From Streptomyces zhaozhouensis (GTDB taxonomy: Bacteria > Actinomycetota > Actinomycetes > Streptomycetales > Streptomycetaceae), in contig NZ_OCNE01000016.1 of NCBI RefSeq assembly GCF_900230195.1, positions 62,001 through 126,000 of the forward strand: 64,000 bases of DNA, in the 5' to 3' direction. The notes under the pieces were generated by a model. That model saw only the letters and a program-made list of their open reading frames with translations. It was not told the DNA's origin and did not search any database. Both the position numbers and the translations under genes were made by a program. Below, piece after piece: positions 9,301 to 17,911 of this stretch (positions are counted from its first letter, which is position 1; each line of letters begins with the position of its first letter).

Positions 9301-10436
9301 GGCGTTTCCCCGCTTCCGTCGCTCGGCTTCCCGCCGCCCCGGCCGGCCGCCGCGCCCTCGCGCTCGGCCGCCGCCCTGTTCCGCTCCAGCAGCTCCTCGG
9401 CGGTGATCTCCCGGATCGAGGTGTCCTGCGGGCCGAAGCGGCGCAGCAGCGCGCCGGCCGCCGGGATGACCCCGTCCGGCATGAAGAGCACCACGATGCC
9501 CAGCAGGATCGCCGTGAAGACCAGGTGGAGCTGGGTGTCACCGAACTCCAGCTTGAAGTACTCCAGCGCCGACCCGACCACCACGGCCCCGACCAGCGGG
9601 CCGAACAGGTGCCGCACGCCGCCGAGCAGCGCCATCAGCACCATGTAGGCGCCCAGCAGGATCGAGAACTGGAAGATCGGGTCCAGGTCGCCGAACCACA
9701 GCGCGTACATCCCGCCGGCGAGCGCGGTGAAGGTCGCCGAGATCAGGTAGGCCGCCAGCTTGTAGTCGCGGGTCGGCACGCCCAGCGCCTCGGCCTTGTC
9801 CTCGTCCTCCCGCACCGCCTTCAGCCCGGCGCCGAAGCGTGAACGGTCGATGACCCACCAGGTGAGCAGCATGACCGCGAGCAACGCCACGAACAGGTAG
9901 AAGAAGATGCGGTGGTGGTCGGGACGGTAGAGGTCGGCGAACGGGCGCGGCACGTTCAGCCCGTTGGCGCCGCCGGTGAAGGCCTCCCACGCCTGGGAGA
10001 CCAGCAGCAGGATCAGCACGAACGAGATGGACACGATCACGAAGGACGCGCCCCGCACCCGCAGGGCGGCGATGCCGACCGGGATGGTGATGACGAGCAC
10101 GATCAGCCCGGACAGCAGCCAGGCCAGGAACGGCTGGAGCGAGAGGTCGCGGATCAGGATCCCCGTGCCGTAGGCGCCCATGCCGAAGAAGGCGGCGTGG
10201 CCCAGTGAGACATAGCCGGTGAACCCGCCCATGAAGCTCCAGGCGGTGGCCGTGCAGGCGTAGGAGGCGACGATCACACCGGCCGACAGCACATAGGCGT
10301 TCGGCACCAGCTCGGGGAAGAGCAGGACCAGCGCGACCCCCACGGCGAGCGCGGCGGGGCGCACCCATCCGGGCATCGTGAAGCCGCCTCCGGTCGACCG
10401 GGCGACTCTCTCCTCGGTGTCAGAAGCGTTGGGCAA
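9297..10436 (-). CDS. livM: Branched-chain amino acid-type ABC transporter permease LivM
   Basis: A 379-residue permease with about ten membrane segments and the LivM landmark GGFTGYVSLGHAAFFGMGAY near residue 70. The TTG at 10436 is chosen because GGAGGT stands five bases before it; an ATG at 10376 with a more distant GGAGG is a possible alternative. A charged cytoplasmic tail of about 50 residues, Glu- and Gly-rich, ends the protein. The start overlaps livH by 17 bases. Confidence 0.9.
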   Translation of the reverse strand: MPNASDTEERVARSTGGGFTMPGWVRPAALAVGVALVLLFPELVPNAYVLSAGVIVASYACTATAWSFMGGFTGYVSLGHAAFFGMGAYGTGILIRDLSLQPFLAWLLSGLIVLVITIPVGIAALRVRGASFVIVSISFVLILLLVSQAWEAFTGGANGLNVPRPFADLYRPDHHRIFFYLFVALLAVMLLTWWVIDRSRFGAGLKAVREDEDKAEALGVPTRDYKLAAYLISATFTALAGGMYALWFGDLDPIFQFSILLGAYMVLMALLGGVRHLFGPLVGAVVVGSALEYFKLEFGDTQLHLVFTAILLGIVVLFMPDGVIPAAGALLRRFGPQDTSIREITAEELLERNRAAAEREGAAAGRGGGKPSDGSGETP

Positions 10437-11304
10437 GGCGACCTCCGAAGAAACCCTGGGGGCGGAGCATCAGCGTCAGGAACAGGGCCACATAGAACAG
10501 GGTCTGTGCCCAGGTGGTTCCCAGTTCGACCTGCAGAAGGCTCTGGCCGACGCCGAGGACCAACGCGGCGATCGCCGTGCCCGGGATCGAGCCCAGGCCG
10601 CCGACCACGATGATCGCCATCAGCGGGCCGATCCAACTCCAGTGCAAAGAGGGGTAGATGGTGGCGTCCAGGGACAGCGCGGTGCCGCCGATGGCCGCCG
10701 TGGCCAGGCCGATGCCGAAGCCGATCCCGGCGACCCAGTCGGTCCTGATGCCGACCAGCTGGGCGGCCTCCCGGTGCTGGATGGTGGCACGCAGCGCCAG
10801 CCCGAACCTGGTCTTCTTCATCAGCAGGAAGAGCAGCGCCAGGGAGAGCACGGCGAGCCCGAAGGCGATCAGCTTGACGACCGCGATCCTGGCTCCGAAG
10901 AACTCGAAGTTGTCGCCGGAGTAGGACAGTTGCACGCGGCGCTGGGTGCCGGACCAGAAGAGGCCGAGCAGCCCCTCGATCAGCAGCGCGATCGCGAAGG
11001 TCAGCAGCACCGACATCATCGTCAGCGTCGCGGGCCGCAGCCGGGTGATCAGCACCCGTTGGATCAGCACGCCGATGACGAAGAACAGCGGCACGGTCAG
11101 GACCATCGAGAAGAGCGGGTCGAGGCCCGTCTCCCGGTGGAACCACCAGGCCAGGTAGGCGGCCAGGATCACGAACGCGGCGTGGGCGATCATCACCACC
11201 CGCATCACGCCGAAGTAGAGCGTCAGCCCGGCCGCGAGGATGGCGTAGAGCCCGCCGAGCAGCACGCCCAGCACCAGACTCTGGAAGAGAAGTGTTCCGT
11301 CCAT
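10420..11304 (-). CDS. livH: Branched-chain amino acid-type ABC transporter permease LivH
   Basis: A 294-residue permease with eight or so hydrophobic segments, the LivH-type N-terminal LGGLYAILAAGLTL and a late GGLGSIPGTAIAALVLG segment. It lies seven bases downstream of livK and overlaps livM, consistent with one operon. Substrate preference (amino acid, amide or urea-like) is set by the binding protein and is not readable here. Confidence 0.92.
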   Translation of the reverse strand: MDGTLLFQSLVLGVLLGGLYAILAAGLTLYFGVMRVVMIAHAAFVILAAYLAWWFHRETGLDPLFSMVLTVPLFFVIGVLIQRVLITRLRPATLTMMSVLLTFAIALLIEGLLGLFWSGTQRRVQLSYSGDNFEFFGARIAVVKLIAFGLAVLSLALLFLLMKKTRFGLALRATIQHREAAQLVGIRTDWVAGIGFGIGLATAAIGGTALSLDATIYPSLHWSWIGPLMAIIVVGGLGSIPGTAIAALVLGVGQSLLQVELGTTWAQTLFYVALFLTLMLRPQGFFGGRLAQRF

Positions 11305-11311
11305 GCCCTGC

Positions 11312-12529
11312 TCACCACTCCGGCTTCGGGTAGAGGAACTCGGCTTCCCTGGTCTCCCCGGGAAGCACGATGCGGATCTCGCCGTCCACGTACTGCTGGA
11401 TCAGGTGCGCGCCCTCGGGGCGGCCCTGACCGTCCCAGCTCAGCGGGCCGACGATGGTCTCCACCTCGTTCTCGTGCAGCCAGTCGACGAGCCGCTCCTG
11501 GCACTCGCCCTGCTCGGCGCAGCCGACCGCCTCCACGGCGGCGGCGACGACCTGGCCGGTGGTGAAGGCGTTCGCCTCGTCCTCGGCCGGCGGGGTGCCG
11601 AACATCTCCTGGTACAGCTCGACGAACTCCACGTTGGAGGGGAAGGGCGCGTCCGGCGTGTAGCCGGTGGGCGAGACGATCCCCTCCGTGCGGGAGCCGA
11701 TGGCCGCCGAGAACTCGGGGTTGGTGGGGGCCGTGGAGAACGCCGCCAACTTCGGCTGGTAGTCCAGTTGTTGCAACTGGACGATGATGTTGACCGCGTC
11801 CTGGTACTGGGTGCCGCCGACCACCATGTCCGCGCCCGAGGCGTTGATCTTGGCGGCGATGCTGGAGAAGTCCGTCGTGTTGGGCGGGTACTCCTCGTCC
11901 ACCACGATCTCCAGCCCGCCCTCGCGGAGCCGGTCGCGCAGACCGTAGGCGGTGGCCTGCGCGAACGGGTCGTCCATCGACGCGACGGCGACCGTCTGCG
12001 GCCGTTCGTCCTCGGGAAGCGACAGGATGTGATCGGCGAGGTGGTCGTAGTGGTCGTTGGCTATCGCGGGGGCGGCGTAGAAGAGGTTTTCGAAGCCCTG
12101 CTCGAAGACCTCGTTGGCCGCGCCGGCCGGTTCGACGAAGAGCATCCCGTACTCCTCGGCGACCCGCGCGCTGGGGATCACGAGCCGGGTGGAGAACGGC
12201 CCGAAGACCAGGTCCACCTCGTGCAGCGCGATCAGCGCCTCGTAGTCCTGGACGACCCGGTCGGCGGCCGACTGGTCGTCCAGGATCTTCAGCTCGACGC
12301 GTCTGCCGAGGAGTCCGCCGTCGCGGTTGACGGACTCGACCCACGCCTCGTAGCCACGTTGGACGCCCTTGCCGGGTTCGGAGAAGTCGCCGGTCAGCGG
12401 CAACGAGACGCCGATCAGCACGACGTCCTCGTCACCGCCCCGGGGATCTCCGGAACAGGCCGTCACCAGAAGCACGGACGCCGAAAGCGCCGCAGCCCAG
12501 GAGACGGCTCTCCTTCGCCGCTTGGCCAT
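11312..12529 (-). CDS. livK: Leu/Ile/Val-type substrate-binding lipoprotein LivK
   Basis: A 405-residue periplasmic-binding-fold lipoprotein and first gene of the operon. The signal peptide ends VTACSG, so Cys25 is the lipid anchor. The mature protein begins VVLIGVSLPLTGDFSEPGKG, a classic type-I LivK/amide-binding opening. Two lobes follow, with NDHYDHLADHIL in the first half. The gene may respond to a palindrome at 12771, about 240 bases upstream. Confidence 0.9.
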   Translation of the reverse strand: MAKRRRRAVSWAAALSASVLLVTACSGDPRGGDEDVVLIGVSLPLTGDFSEPGKGVQRGYEAWVESVNRDGGLLGRRVELKILDDQSAADRVVQDYEALIALHEVDLVFGPFSTRLVIPSARVAEEYGMLFVEPAGAANEVFEQGFENLFYAAPAIANDHYDHLADHILSLPEDERPQTVAVASMDDPFAQATAYGLRDRLREGGLEIVVDEEYPPNTTDFSSIAAKINASGADMVVGGTQYQDAVNIIVQLQQLDYQPKLAAFSTAPTNPEFSAAIGSRTEGIVSPTGYTPDAPFPSNVEFVELYQEMFGTPPAEDEANAFTTGQVVAAAVEAVGCAEQGECQERLVDWLHENEVETIVGPLSWDGQGRPEGAHLIQQYVDGEIRIVLPGETREAEFLYPKPEW

Positions 12530-12770
12530 GTAAGGGGTGCTCCTTGCAGTTGATCGCCGGATCGTGGGATCGCGGGCACGGAAAAGGTACGGAGGGTCAC
12601 GAAGATCTCGGCGGTCACGGGGGACCGGGTCGGAACGGTTGGGCCCGGCGGAGACCGGAGGAAGGCCGGTTGGTGCCGGGTTGACACCGAGTGGGACCGG
12701 TGCGGAAGGAAGAGGGGGAACGGCGATCCCGACCGTGGCGGCAGTGGATCAGACCTGCGCGCAACGGACA

Positions 12771-12786
12771 GGGTAAGCGCTTTCCC
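12771..12786. promoter_or_regulatory. LacI-type palindrome GGGTAAGCGCTTTCCC
   Basis: A 16-base near-perfect palindrome centred on GC within AAGCGCTT, the usual core of LacI/GalR-family operators. The only outgoing transcription unit is livKHMGF, whose start is 240 bases away. Confidence 0.35.
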
Positions 12787-12938
12787 TCCGCTGAGTGGGT
12801 ACCGTAACCGGCCCAGTAAAGAACGGGCAATACGCTCGACACATCGAGCCGATTCGTAATCTTCGACGCGTTCCCGGCTCCACCTCGCGCCCTCCTCGGC
12901 GCCCTCCCCGGCCGCGGCCGGCCCCGGCCGGGGGCGCC

Positions 12939-13130
12939 GTTCACTCCCCGTCACGGGCGCCGTCGACCGCGGTGACCGACACCGTTCACTCCCGGTCACC
13001 GGCACCGTTCCGCCCGGTCACGGGCACCGTTCCGCCCGGTCACAGGCATCGTTCTGCCCGGTCACGGGCACCGTTCCGCCCGGTCAACGGCGTGGCGGGC
13101 CCCGGTCAACGGCGTGGCGGGCCCCGCCGG
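12939..13130. repeat. Tandem repeats of about 22 bp
   Basis: About five imperfect copies of GTTCCGCCCGGTCACGGGCACC are followed by two copies of a 23-base CGGTCAACGGCGTGGCGGGCC unit. Copies differ by a few bases. There are no unique spacers, so this is not a CRISPR array. Confidence 0.7.
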
Positions 13131-13137
13131 GCGGCGT

Positions 13138-14085
13138 TCACCCGTGGTGGTCGAGCAGCTCCGCGGCGAGCTGTCGGACCCGGGCGCGGGCCTCAGGCGG
13201 GCCGGTGACGGTGACGCTGCCGCCGAACGGCAGCAGCAGTCGGACGTCCTCGACGCCGCGGCCGTTGACGGTGATGCCGACCCACGGCCCGTTCGCCTCG
13301 CCCACACCGGCCAGTCGGCTGCCGAGGAGGCGTCTGGCCTTCCCGAGGTGGCGCGCTTCGAGTGTGGCGTGGATGGTGAAGTCCTCCGGGTTCTCCCAGC
13401 GCGCCGTCAGCTCCGCCGCGACGCCGGCCAGGGTCGCGTCCGGACGGTGCCGCCGGGGCGCCCGCACCGGCTCCCAGTCGACCAGCCGCTCCAGCGCGTA
13501 GAGCCGGGGCCGCCCCACGGAGTCCGCGACCAGATACCACCTGCCGGCCTTGGCCAGCAGGCCGTAGGGGTCGACGACGCGCCAGGTGGCCTCGCTCTCC
13601 TCCGCCCGCCGGTAGTTGACGCGCAACCGCACGCCGCGCCGCAGGTCGGACACCAGCGCGGCCGGGGGCAGCCCCTCGATGTCGCGGGAGTACCAGGGGC
13701 TGTTGTCGGTGGTGACGACGGCACTCAGGGGCAGCGCGGCGTCGGCCGAGGGGCGCAGCGTCGAGCGCACCTTCCGGTGCGCGCGCCGGGCGTCGGTCGA
13801 GGCGCCCAGCTGCTCGCGCTGGGTGTCGTCGAGGCCGGGGAGGGCGAGGTGGTCCCGTTCGCCGGGCGTGAGCCGGGCGGTGTCGAGCGGGCCACCCGGC
13901 AGAAGAGTCACCCCGCCCCCGCGGCCCCGCCTGACCAGCACGGGGAAGCCCGCCTCCTGGAGCCACCGCACGTCCCGGAGGACGGTGCGCACCGACACAC
14001 CGACCTGGGTGGCCAGTTCGGCGGTCGTCGTGGTCTCCCGGGACTGGAGCACCAGCAGCAGCGAGAAGAAGCGGTCAGGAGTCAC
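13138..14085 (-). CDS. DeoR/YafY-type regulator with HTH and WYL domains
   Basis: A 315-residue transcription factor. The HTH_11-type winged helix covers about residues 4-60 (ELATQVGVSVRTVLRDVRWLQ is the helix pair). The WYL domain follows near 130-215, with GRWYLVADSVGRPRLYALERL. A C-terminal WCX-like part ends the protein. The GTG at 14085 fits the family start VTPDRFFSLLLVLQ; another GTG at 14109 would add eight residues. It diverges from the VOC gene at 14177, which it may control. WYL domains sense small ligands or nucleic acids; the ligand is unknown. Confidence 0.85.
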   Translation of the reverse strand: MTPDRFFSLLLVLQSRETTTTAELATQVGVSVRTVLRDVRWLQEAGFPVLVRRGRGGGVTLLPGGPLDTARLTPGERDHLALPGLDDTQREQLGASTDARRAHRKVRSTLRPSADAALPLSAVVTTDNSPWYSRDIEGLPPAALVSDLRRGVRLRVNYRRAEESEATWRVVDPYGLLAKAGRWYLVADSVGRPRLYALERLVDWEPVRAPRRHRPDATLAGVAAELTARWENPEDFTIHATLEARHLGKARRLLGSRLAGVGEANGPWVGITVNGRGVEDVRLLLPFGGSVTVTGPPEARARVRQLAAELLDHHG

Positions 14086-14176
14086 AGATCCAAGAGTTCC
14101 AGAGAACACGACAGGATCCGTCAGGAATGACCGGCAGGCTCCCCGCGTCAGGAAACCACGACGCTAGGAACAAGCC

Positions 14177-14545
14177 ATGTCCTCCTCGATCGTCTTCATC
14201 GTCCACGTCACCGACGCGCCGGAAGCCACCCGCTTCTACGCGGACCTGCTGGAGATCAAGCCCAGCTTCGAGACCCCCGGCTATGTCGCCTTCGCCCTGG
14301 GCGAGGGCGCGAGCCTCGCCCTCTGGAGCGGGCAGCTCACCGAGGCGAGCGCGGCGGCGCCGCGCGCCAGTGAGGTCTGTCTCGAACTGCCGGGCGACCC
14401 GGCGGAGATCGACCGCAGGTTCGCCCTCTGGGTGGCGAAGGGCGTCCGCGTGGTCAGCGAGCCGGCCGACACGGTCTTCGGCCGCACGTTCGTCGCCGCG
14501 GACCCCGACGGCAACCTGCTGCGGGTGGTCGCCCCGACCGTCTGA
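14177..14545 (+). CDS. Glyoxalase/bleomycin-resistance (VOC) fold protein
   Basis: A 122-residue single-module VOC protein (SSSIVFIVHVTDAPEATRFYADLLE at the start, GRTFVAADPDGNLLRVV at the end). AGGAA precedes the ATG. The metal-ligand positions of true glyoxalases are only partly kept, so it may bind or shield a small molecule. It is divergent from the WYL regulator at 13138-14085, a common arrangement for WYL-controlled detoxification genes. Confidence 0.85.
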   Translation: MSSSIVFIVHVTDAPEATRFYADLLEIKPSFETPGYVAFALGEGASLALWSGQLTEASAAAPRASEVCLELPGDPAEIDRRFALWVAKGVRVVSEPADTVFGRTFVAADPDGNLLRVVAPTV

Positions 14546-14574
14546 CGAGGGCCGGGGGCGCCGGGAACGGGACC

Positions 14575-14610
14575 GGCGCGGGTGTCCGGGGGGAGTGGGA
14601 CACCCGCGCC
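14575..14610. terminator. Bidirectional terminator hairpin
   Basis: A perfect 13-bp stem (GGCGCGGGTGTCC with GGACACCCGCGCC) and a 10-base loop lie between the convergent VOC and endoglucanase genes. Confidence 0.7.
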
Positions 14611-14625
14611 GGAGCGTGCCTCCGG

Positions 14626-16362
14626 TCAGGCGGGCGCGCCGGTGACCGTGGAGCCGGAGGTGGTGAGCGTGTAGTCCACCGTGGCGCCGCTCCAGAAGTG
14701 GAACGTCAGCTCGACCGTCGCCCCGTCGCGCACCTCGGCGAAGAACTCCGCGGTGAGCGCGACGGTGCCGGCCTCGTAGTCCGGGTCGAAGGTGTAGCCG
14801 AACTCCTTGAACGGCGTCCAGTCCTGCGGCCCGGCGATGCTGCCGTCGTCGTAGTACGCCTCCATGGTGGCCAGTTGGTCGCCGAGGAAGGCGGCCGGGA
14901 CGAGGAGTCCCTCGGTGGTGCCGGAGGCCGACTCCAACGTCGGGGTCTCGTGGACCAGCACCCGGACCTGCCACGGCACGCCGGAGGAGTACTCCAGCTC
15001 CAGCGTCGCGTTGACCCCGTGCTCCTGACCAGCCGTCAGTTCGGTCAACAGCTCGGCGCTGAGCGTGAGTTGGTCTCCCGTGACGGTGTAGTCCGCGCCC
15101 TCTGCGAGGGGCTGCCCGTCGTGGGTGACGGCGGTGAGGGTGTGCCCGTTGGGGTTGAGCGTCAGGGTGGCGTCCCCCGGATCGGCGCCGCGTTCCACGT
15201 AGACCTGGTCGCTGGACGCGGTGCCAGAACGGCCGCTCCAGCTCGCGGAGATGTGCGCGAAGAGCGCCGGGTCCTGCCAGCCGAAACCGCCCACGCGGTC
15301 GAGGTGCTGCCCGTTGTCCCAGAGCATGGTGGTGACGCCGTGCTCGCGGGCCTCGGCGCCGAACGCCTCGAAGAACTTCAGCTTCTCGCCCTGCTGCACG
15401 GTCCCGGTGTGCCGGTCGAAGCCCAGCAGCCCGTACTCGCCCAGGATCACCGGGATGCCGCGCGAGACGAAGCTCTGGTCCACCCGCTCGAACATGCCGG
15501 TCAGGTCGGCCTCGGTCTCCTCGTCGAAGCGGGTGTAGCCGGCGACGTTCACACTGAACGGCCAGAAGCCGTAGTAGTGGACGGTGGCCGCCAGGTTGGG
15601 GTCGTCCAACGCGTCGAAGGTCGCGTTGAGTTCGTCGAGCCGCGCCTGGTCGGCCGAGGTCTGGAGGGTGGGGAGCACGAGCACGCGCTCGGCGTTCCGG
15701 CCTCCGGTGGAGCGGACGATCTCGTGGAACGTCGCGTTCAGCTCGTGGAGCAGCTCGGCGTTGTGCGCGTCTCCCGAACTGCCCTCGAAGAACGGCTCGT
15801 TGATGCTCTCGAACAGCACCTCGGCGGGAGCGTCCGCGAACGCCTCGGCGATCTGGGTCCAGGTCGCGGTGTAGCGGTTGAGCACCTCGTCGTGGCGGGT
15901 GGGCAGGTCCATCACCCACTGCCAGGAGTCGTGGTGGACGTTGACCAGTACATAGAGGTCCTCGGCCAGCGCCATGTCGACCACCTCCCTGACCCTGGCC
16001 AGGTGGTCGGCGTCGATGGTGTGGTCGGGCGCTTCGCCCTGGTACTGGGTCCAGGTCACGGGTATCCGGACGCTGTTGAACCCCTCCGCCTTGACGGCGG
16101 CGAGCAGTTCCCGGGTGACGCGCGGGTTGCCCCAGGAGGTCTCGTCGTCGCCGGTGGCGTCGAGGGTGTTGCCGAGGTTCCAGCCCGGCTGCATGGCCGC
16201 GACGGTCTCCTCGGCGGAGGCGGGCGCGGCGTCGGCGGCTTCGGAGCGGTCCTCCGCCGGGACGGCGGGCCCGGCGTGCGAGACGGCGGGCAGCGCGGCC
16301 AGTCCGACCACGGCGAGGATCGCGGCGAGCAGGGTCAACAAGGGTCGTGCGCGGCTCTTCAC
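14626..16362 (-). CDS. Secreted GH5 (subfamily 4-like) endoglucanase/xyloglucanase with CBM_X2 and CBM46
   Basis: A 578-residue secreted enzyme. The GTG at 16362 follows AAGGGG. A Sec signal covers about residues 1-30. The GH5 catalytic domain spans roughly 50-385, with acid/base Glu189 in SINEP and nucleophile Glu309 in ILGEY. A CBM_X2 (Ig-like) module covers about 390-485 and a CBM46-like module the last 90 residues. This three-part layout is known from Bacillus Cel5B-type enzymes, where the last module completes the active-site cleft for xyloglucan. The upstream CebR-like box fits induction by cello-oligosaccharides. Confidence 0.88.
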   Translation of the reverse strand: MKSRARPLLTLLAAILAVVGLAALPAVSHAGPAVPAEDRSEAADAAPASAEETVAAMQPGWNLGNTLDATGDDETSWGNPRVTRELLAAVKAEGFNSVRIPVTWTQYQGEAPDHTIDADHLARVREVVDMALAEDLYVLVNVHHDSWQWVMDLPTRHDEVLNRYTATWTQIAEAFADAPAEVLFESINEPFFEGSSGDAHNAELLHELNATFHEIVRSTGGRNAERVLVLPTLQTSADQARLDELNATFDALDDPNLAATVHYYGFWPFSVNVAGYTRFDEETEADLTGMFERVDQSFVSRGIPVILGEYGLLGFDRHTGTVQQGEKLKFFEAFGAEAREHGVTTMLWDNGQHLDRVGGFGWQDPALFAHISASWSGRSGTASSDQVYVERGADPGDATLTLNPNGHTLTAVTHDGQPLAEGADYTVTGDQLTLSAELLTELTAGQEHGVNATLELEYSSGVPWQVRVLVHETPTLESASGTTEGLLVPAAFLGDQLATMEAYYDDGSIAGPQDWTPFKEFGYTFDPDYEAGTVALTAEFFAEVRDGATVELTFHFWSGATVDYTLTTSGSTVTGAPA

Positions 16363-16377
16363 GTGCGCCCCTTCCGT

Positions 16378-16410
16378 CGGGGTGGTGGGGTGGTGGGGTG
16401 GTGGGGGGTG
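16378..16410. repeat. G-rich GGTGGGGT repeat in the endoglucanase leader
   Basis: Repeated GTGGTGGGG runs on the plus strand between the CebR-like box and the GH5 start. It could form a G-quadruplex on the non-coding strand; no function is shown. Confidence 0.45.
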
Positions 16411-16434
16411 AGCGACGTCGGGCACGGAAAGTCA

Positions 16435-16448
16435 TGGGAGCGCTCCCG
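16435..16448. promoter_or_regulatory. CebR-like operator
   Basis: TGGGAGCGCTCCCG matches the CebR box TGGGAGCGCTCCCA at 13 of 14 positions and lies 73 bases before the endoglucanase start. CebR is the LacI-family cellobiose/cellotriose-responsive repressor of streptomycetes. Confidence 0.75.
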
Positions 16449-16588
16449 CGCCCTCTTCGGCGCGATGCTAGCTGTCGAACGTCGTTCGCGGGACCCCGCG
16501 GGCGAGCGCGGCGGAGCACGCCGGGACCGGCGCCGCCCCGGCCACGGGCACGTGGCACGGCGGGCGGACGGGGACATAGGGTGCCGGG

Positions 16589-17554
16589 ATGTTCGAGGTA
16601 CCGGAAGCGTTCGCGCAGGACACCGTCGCCCGCGAGGGCGAGGCGGGCACCGCCTGGCTGGCCCGTCTGCCCGCCCTGGTCGACGAACTGCTGGAACGCT
16701 GGAACTGCTCCCCCGACGGCGCCGCCGTCCACGGCGCGGTCGGGGTCGTCGTGCCCGTGCGGCGGCGGCCGTCCGGCGAGCCCGCGGTGTTGAAGGTGTC
16801 GTTCCCGCACCCCGGCAACGACCACGAACCGCACGCGTTCACCGTCTGGGCGGGCCGGGGCGCCGTGCTGCTCCACGAGCGCGACGACGAGCGCTACGCG
16901 ATGCTGCTGGAACGCGCGCGCACCGCCTCCCTCGCGGAGGTCGAGGACACCGACGAGGTGATCACCGTCGGCGGCCGGATCAGCCGCCTGCTGGCCGTTC
17001 CGGCGCCGCCCGAACTGCCGAGGCTGAGCGCGCGGGCCGACGAGTGGGAGGCCCGACTGCGCCTGGACGCCGACGAGTTGACCCACGGCATGGACGGCCA
17101 CACGGTGGCGTCCGCCATCGCGACCGTGCGCGAGCTCGGCCACGACCAGCCGGAGGTCATGGTGCACGGCGACCTCCACGCCGGCAACATCCTGCGCGCC
17201 GCACGCGAGCCGTGGCTGGCCATCGACCCCAAGGGCTACGTCGGCGACCCCGCCTACGACGGGGGAACGCTGTTGAAGGCCCGCGCGCTCGCCCTGCTCC
17301 GGGCGGACGACCTCGGCCGGGCCGTGCGCCGGGCGGTCGACATGTTCGCCGAGGCGGCCGAGGTCGATCGCGAACGGGCCCGGCGTTGGGCCCAGTTCCA
17401 TGCCGTGGAGGCGGCGTTCTGGGGCCGGCGCCACGGGTTCCACATCGCCCGGCAGCACGAACAGGCCGCCGGACTGGTGCGGTTCGCCGACGAGCTGGCC
17501 GGGCTGCTGGCTCAGCCCTGGGGCGCCGCCTCCCGGGCCACTCGGGGCGGTTGA
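16589..17554 (+). CDS. APH(6)/hydroxyurea-type phosphotransferase
   Basis: A 321-residue kinase of the APH_6_hur family, whose members phosphorylate streptomycin (6-position) or hydroxyurea. The catalytic loop VHGDLHAGNIL lies near residues 191-201 and the metal-binding IDPKGYVGDPAYD about 17 residues later, both intact. The N-terminal lobe holds VLKVSFPHPGND with the ATP-contacting Lys. It stands alone, with no aminoglycoside biosynthesis genes around it, so a general detoxifying role is more likely than self-resistance to a product made here. Confidence 0.85.
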   Translation: MFEVPEAFAQDTVAREGEAGTAWLARLPALVDELLERWNCSPDGAAVHGAVGVVVPVRRRPSGEPAVLKVSFPHPGNDHEPHAFTVWAGRGAVLLHERDDERYAMLLERARTASLAEVEDTDEVITVGGRISRLLAVPAPPELPRLSARADEWEARLRLDADELTHGMDGHTVASAIATVRELGHDQPEVMVHGDLHAGNILRAAREPWLAIDPKGYVGDPAYDGGTLLKARALALLRADDLGRAVRRAVDMFAEAAEVDRERARRWAQFHAVEAAFWGRRHGFHIARQHEQAAGLVRFADELAGLLAQPWGAASRATRGG

Positions 17555-17646
17555 GCCGCCGACCGGGCGCGGTGGCGACCGGCCGGCGGCTCGCGGCGCG
17601 CACGGGTCAACCCCTTGGCCCGCCGCGGCCGGCCGCGGCGGGCCGG

Positions 17647-17893
17647 CAACTGGTCAACCGCGGTCAGCTGCGGCCTGCCCGCAACTGGTTCAACTGCGGC
17701 CAGCAGCGCCCTGCCCGCAACTGGTTCAACTGCGGCCAGCCGCGCCCTGCCCGCAACTGGTCAACCGCGGCCAGCCGCGCCCTGCCCGCAACTGGTCAAC
17801 CGCGGCCAGCCGCGCCCTGCCCGCAACTGGTCAACCGCGGTCAGCCGCGGCCGGCCGGCAACTGGGCAACCGTGGTCCGGTGGTTAAGTGGTC
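17647..17893. repeat. Seven tandem copies of a 35-36-bp repeat
   Basis: CAACTGGT recurs at 17647, 17682, 17718, 17754, 17789, 17824 and 17859, giving a period of 35-36 bases. Each unit carries CAACTGGTCAACCGCGG or a near variant followed by CCAGCCGCGCCCTGCCCG. There are no unique spacers. It fills the gap between the convergent kinase and old yellow enzyme genes, and almost every unit contains the window-wide motif ACTGGT(C/T). Confidence 0.85.
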
Positions 17894-17911
17894 GGCCGCC
17901 GGTGACCCGCC

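Larger units (their letters stand above)
12530..13137. other. 608-base non-coding stretch upstream of livK
   Basis: No convincing gene is seen on either strand. The first 300 bases, next to livK, hold its likely promoter region and the palindrome at 12771-12786. The rest, next to the 3' end of the WYL regulator, is filled by tandem repeats. Confidence 0.6.

Noticed and set aside
16589..17554. Self-resistance gene of an aminoglycoside cluster
   Set aside because: No aminocyclitol or sugar biosynthesis genes surround it.
17647..17893. Regular 35-36-bp repeats that look like a CRISPR array
   Set aside because: The units are contiguous and nearly identical throughout; there are no unique spacers and no cas genes nearby.
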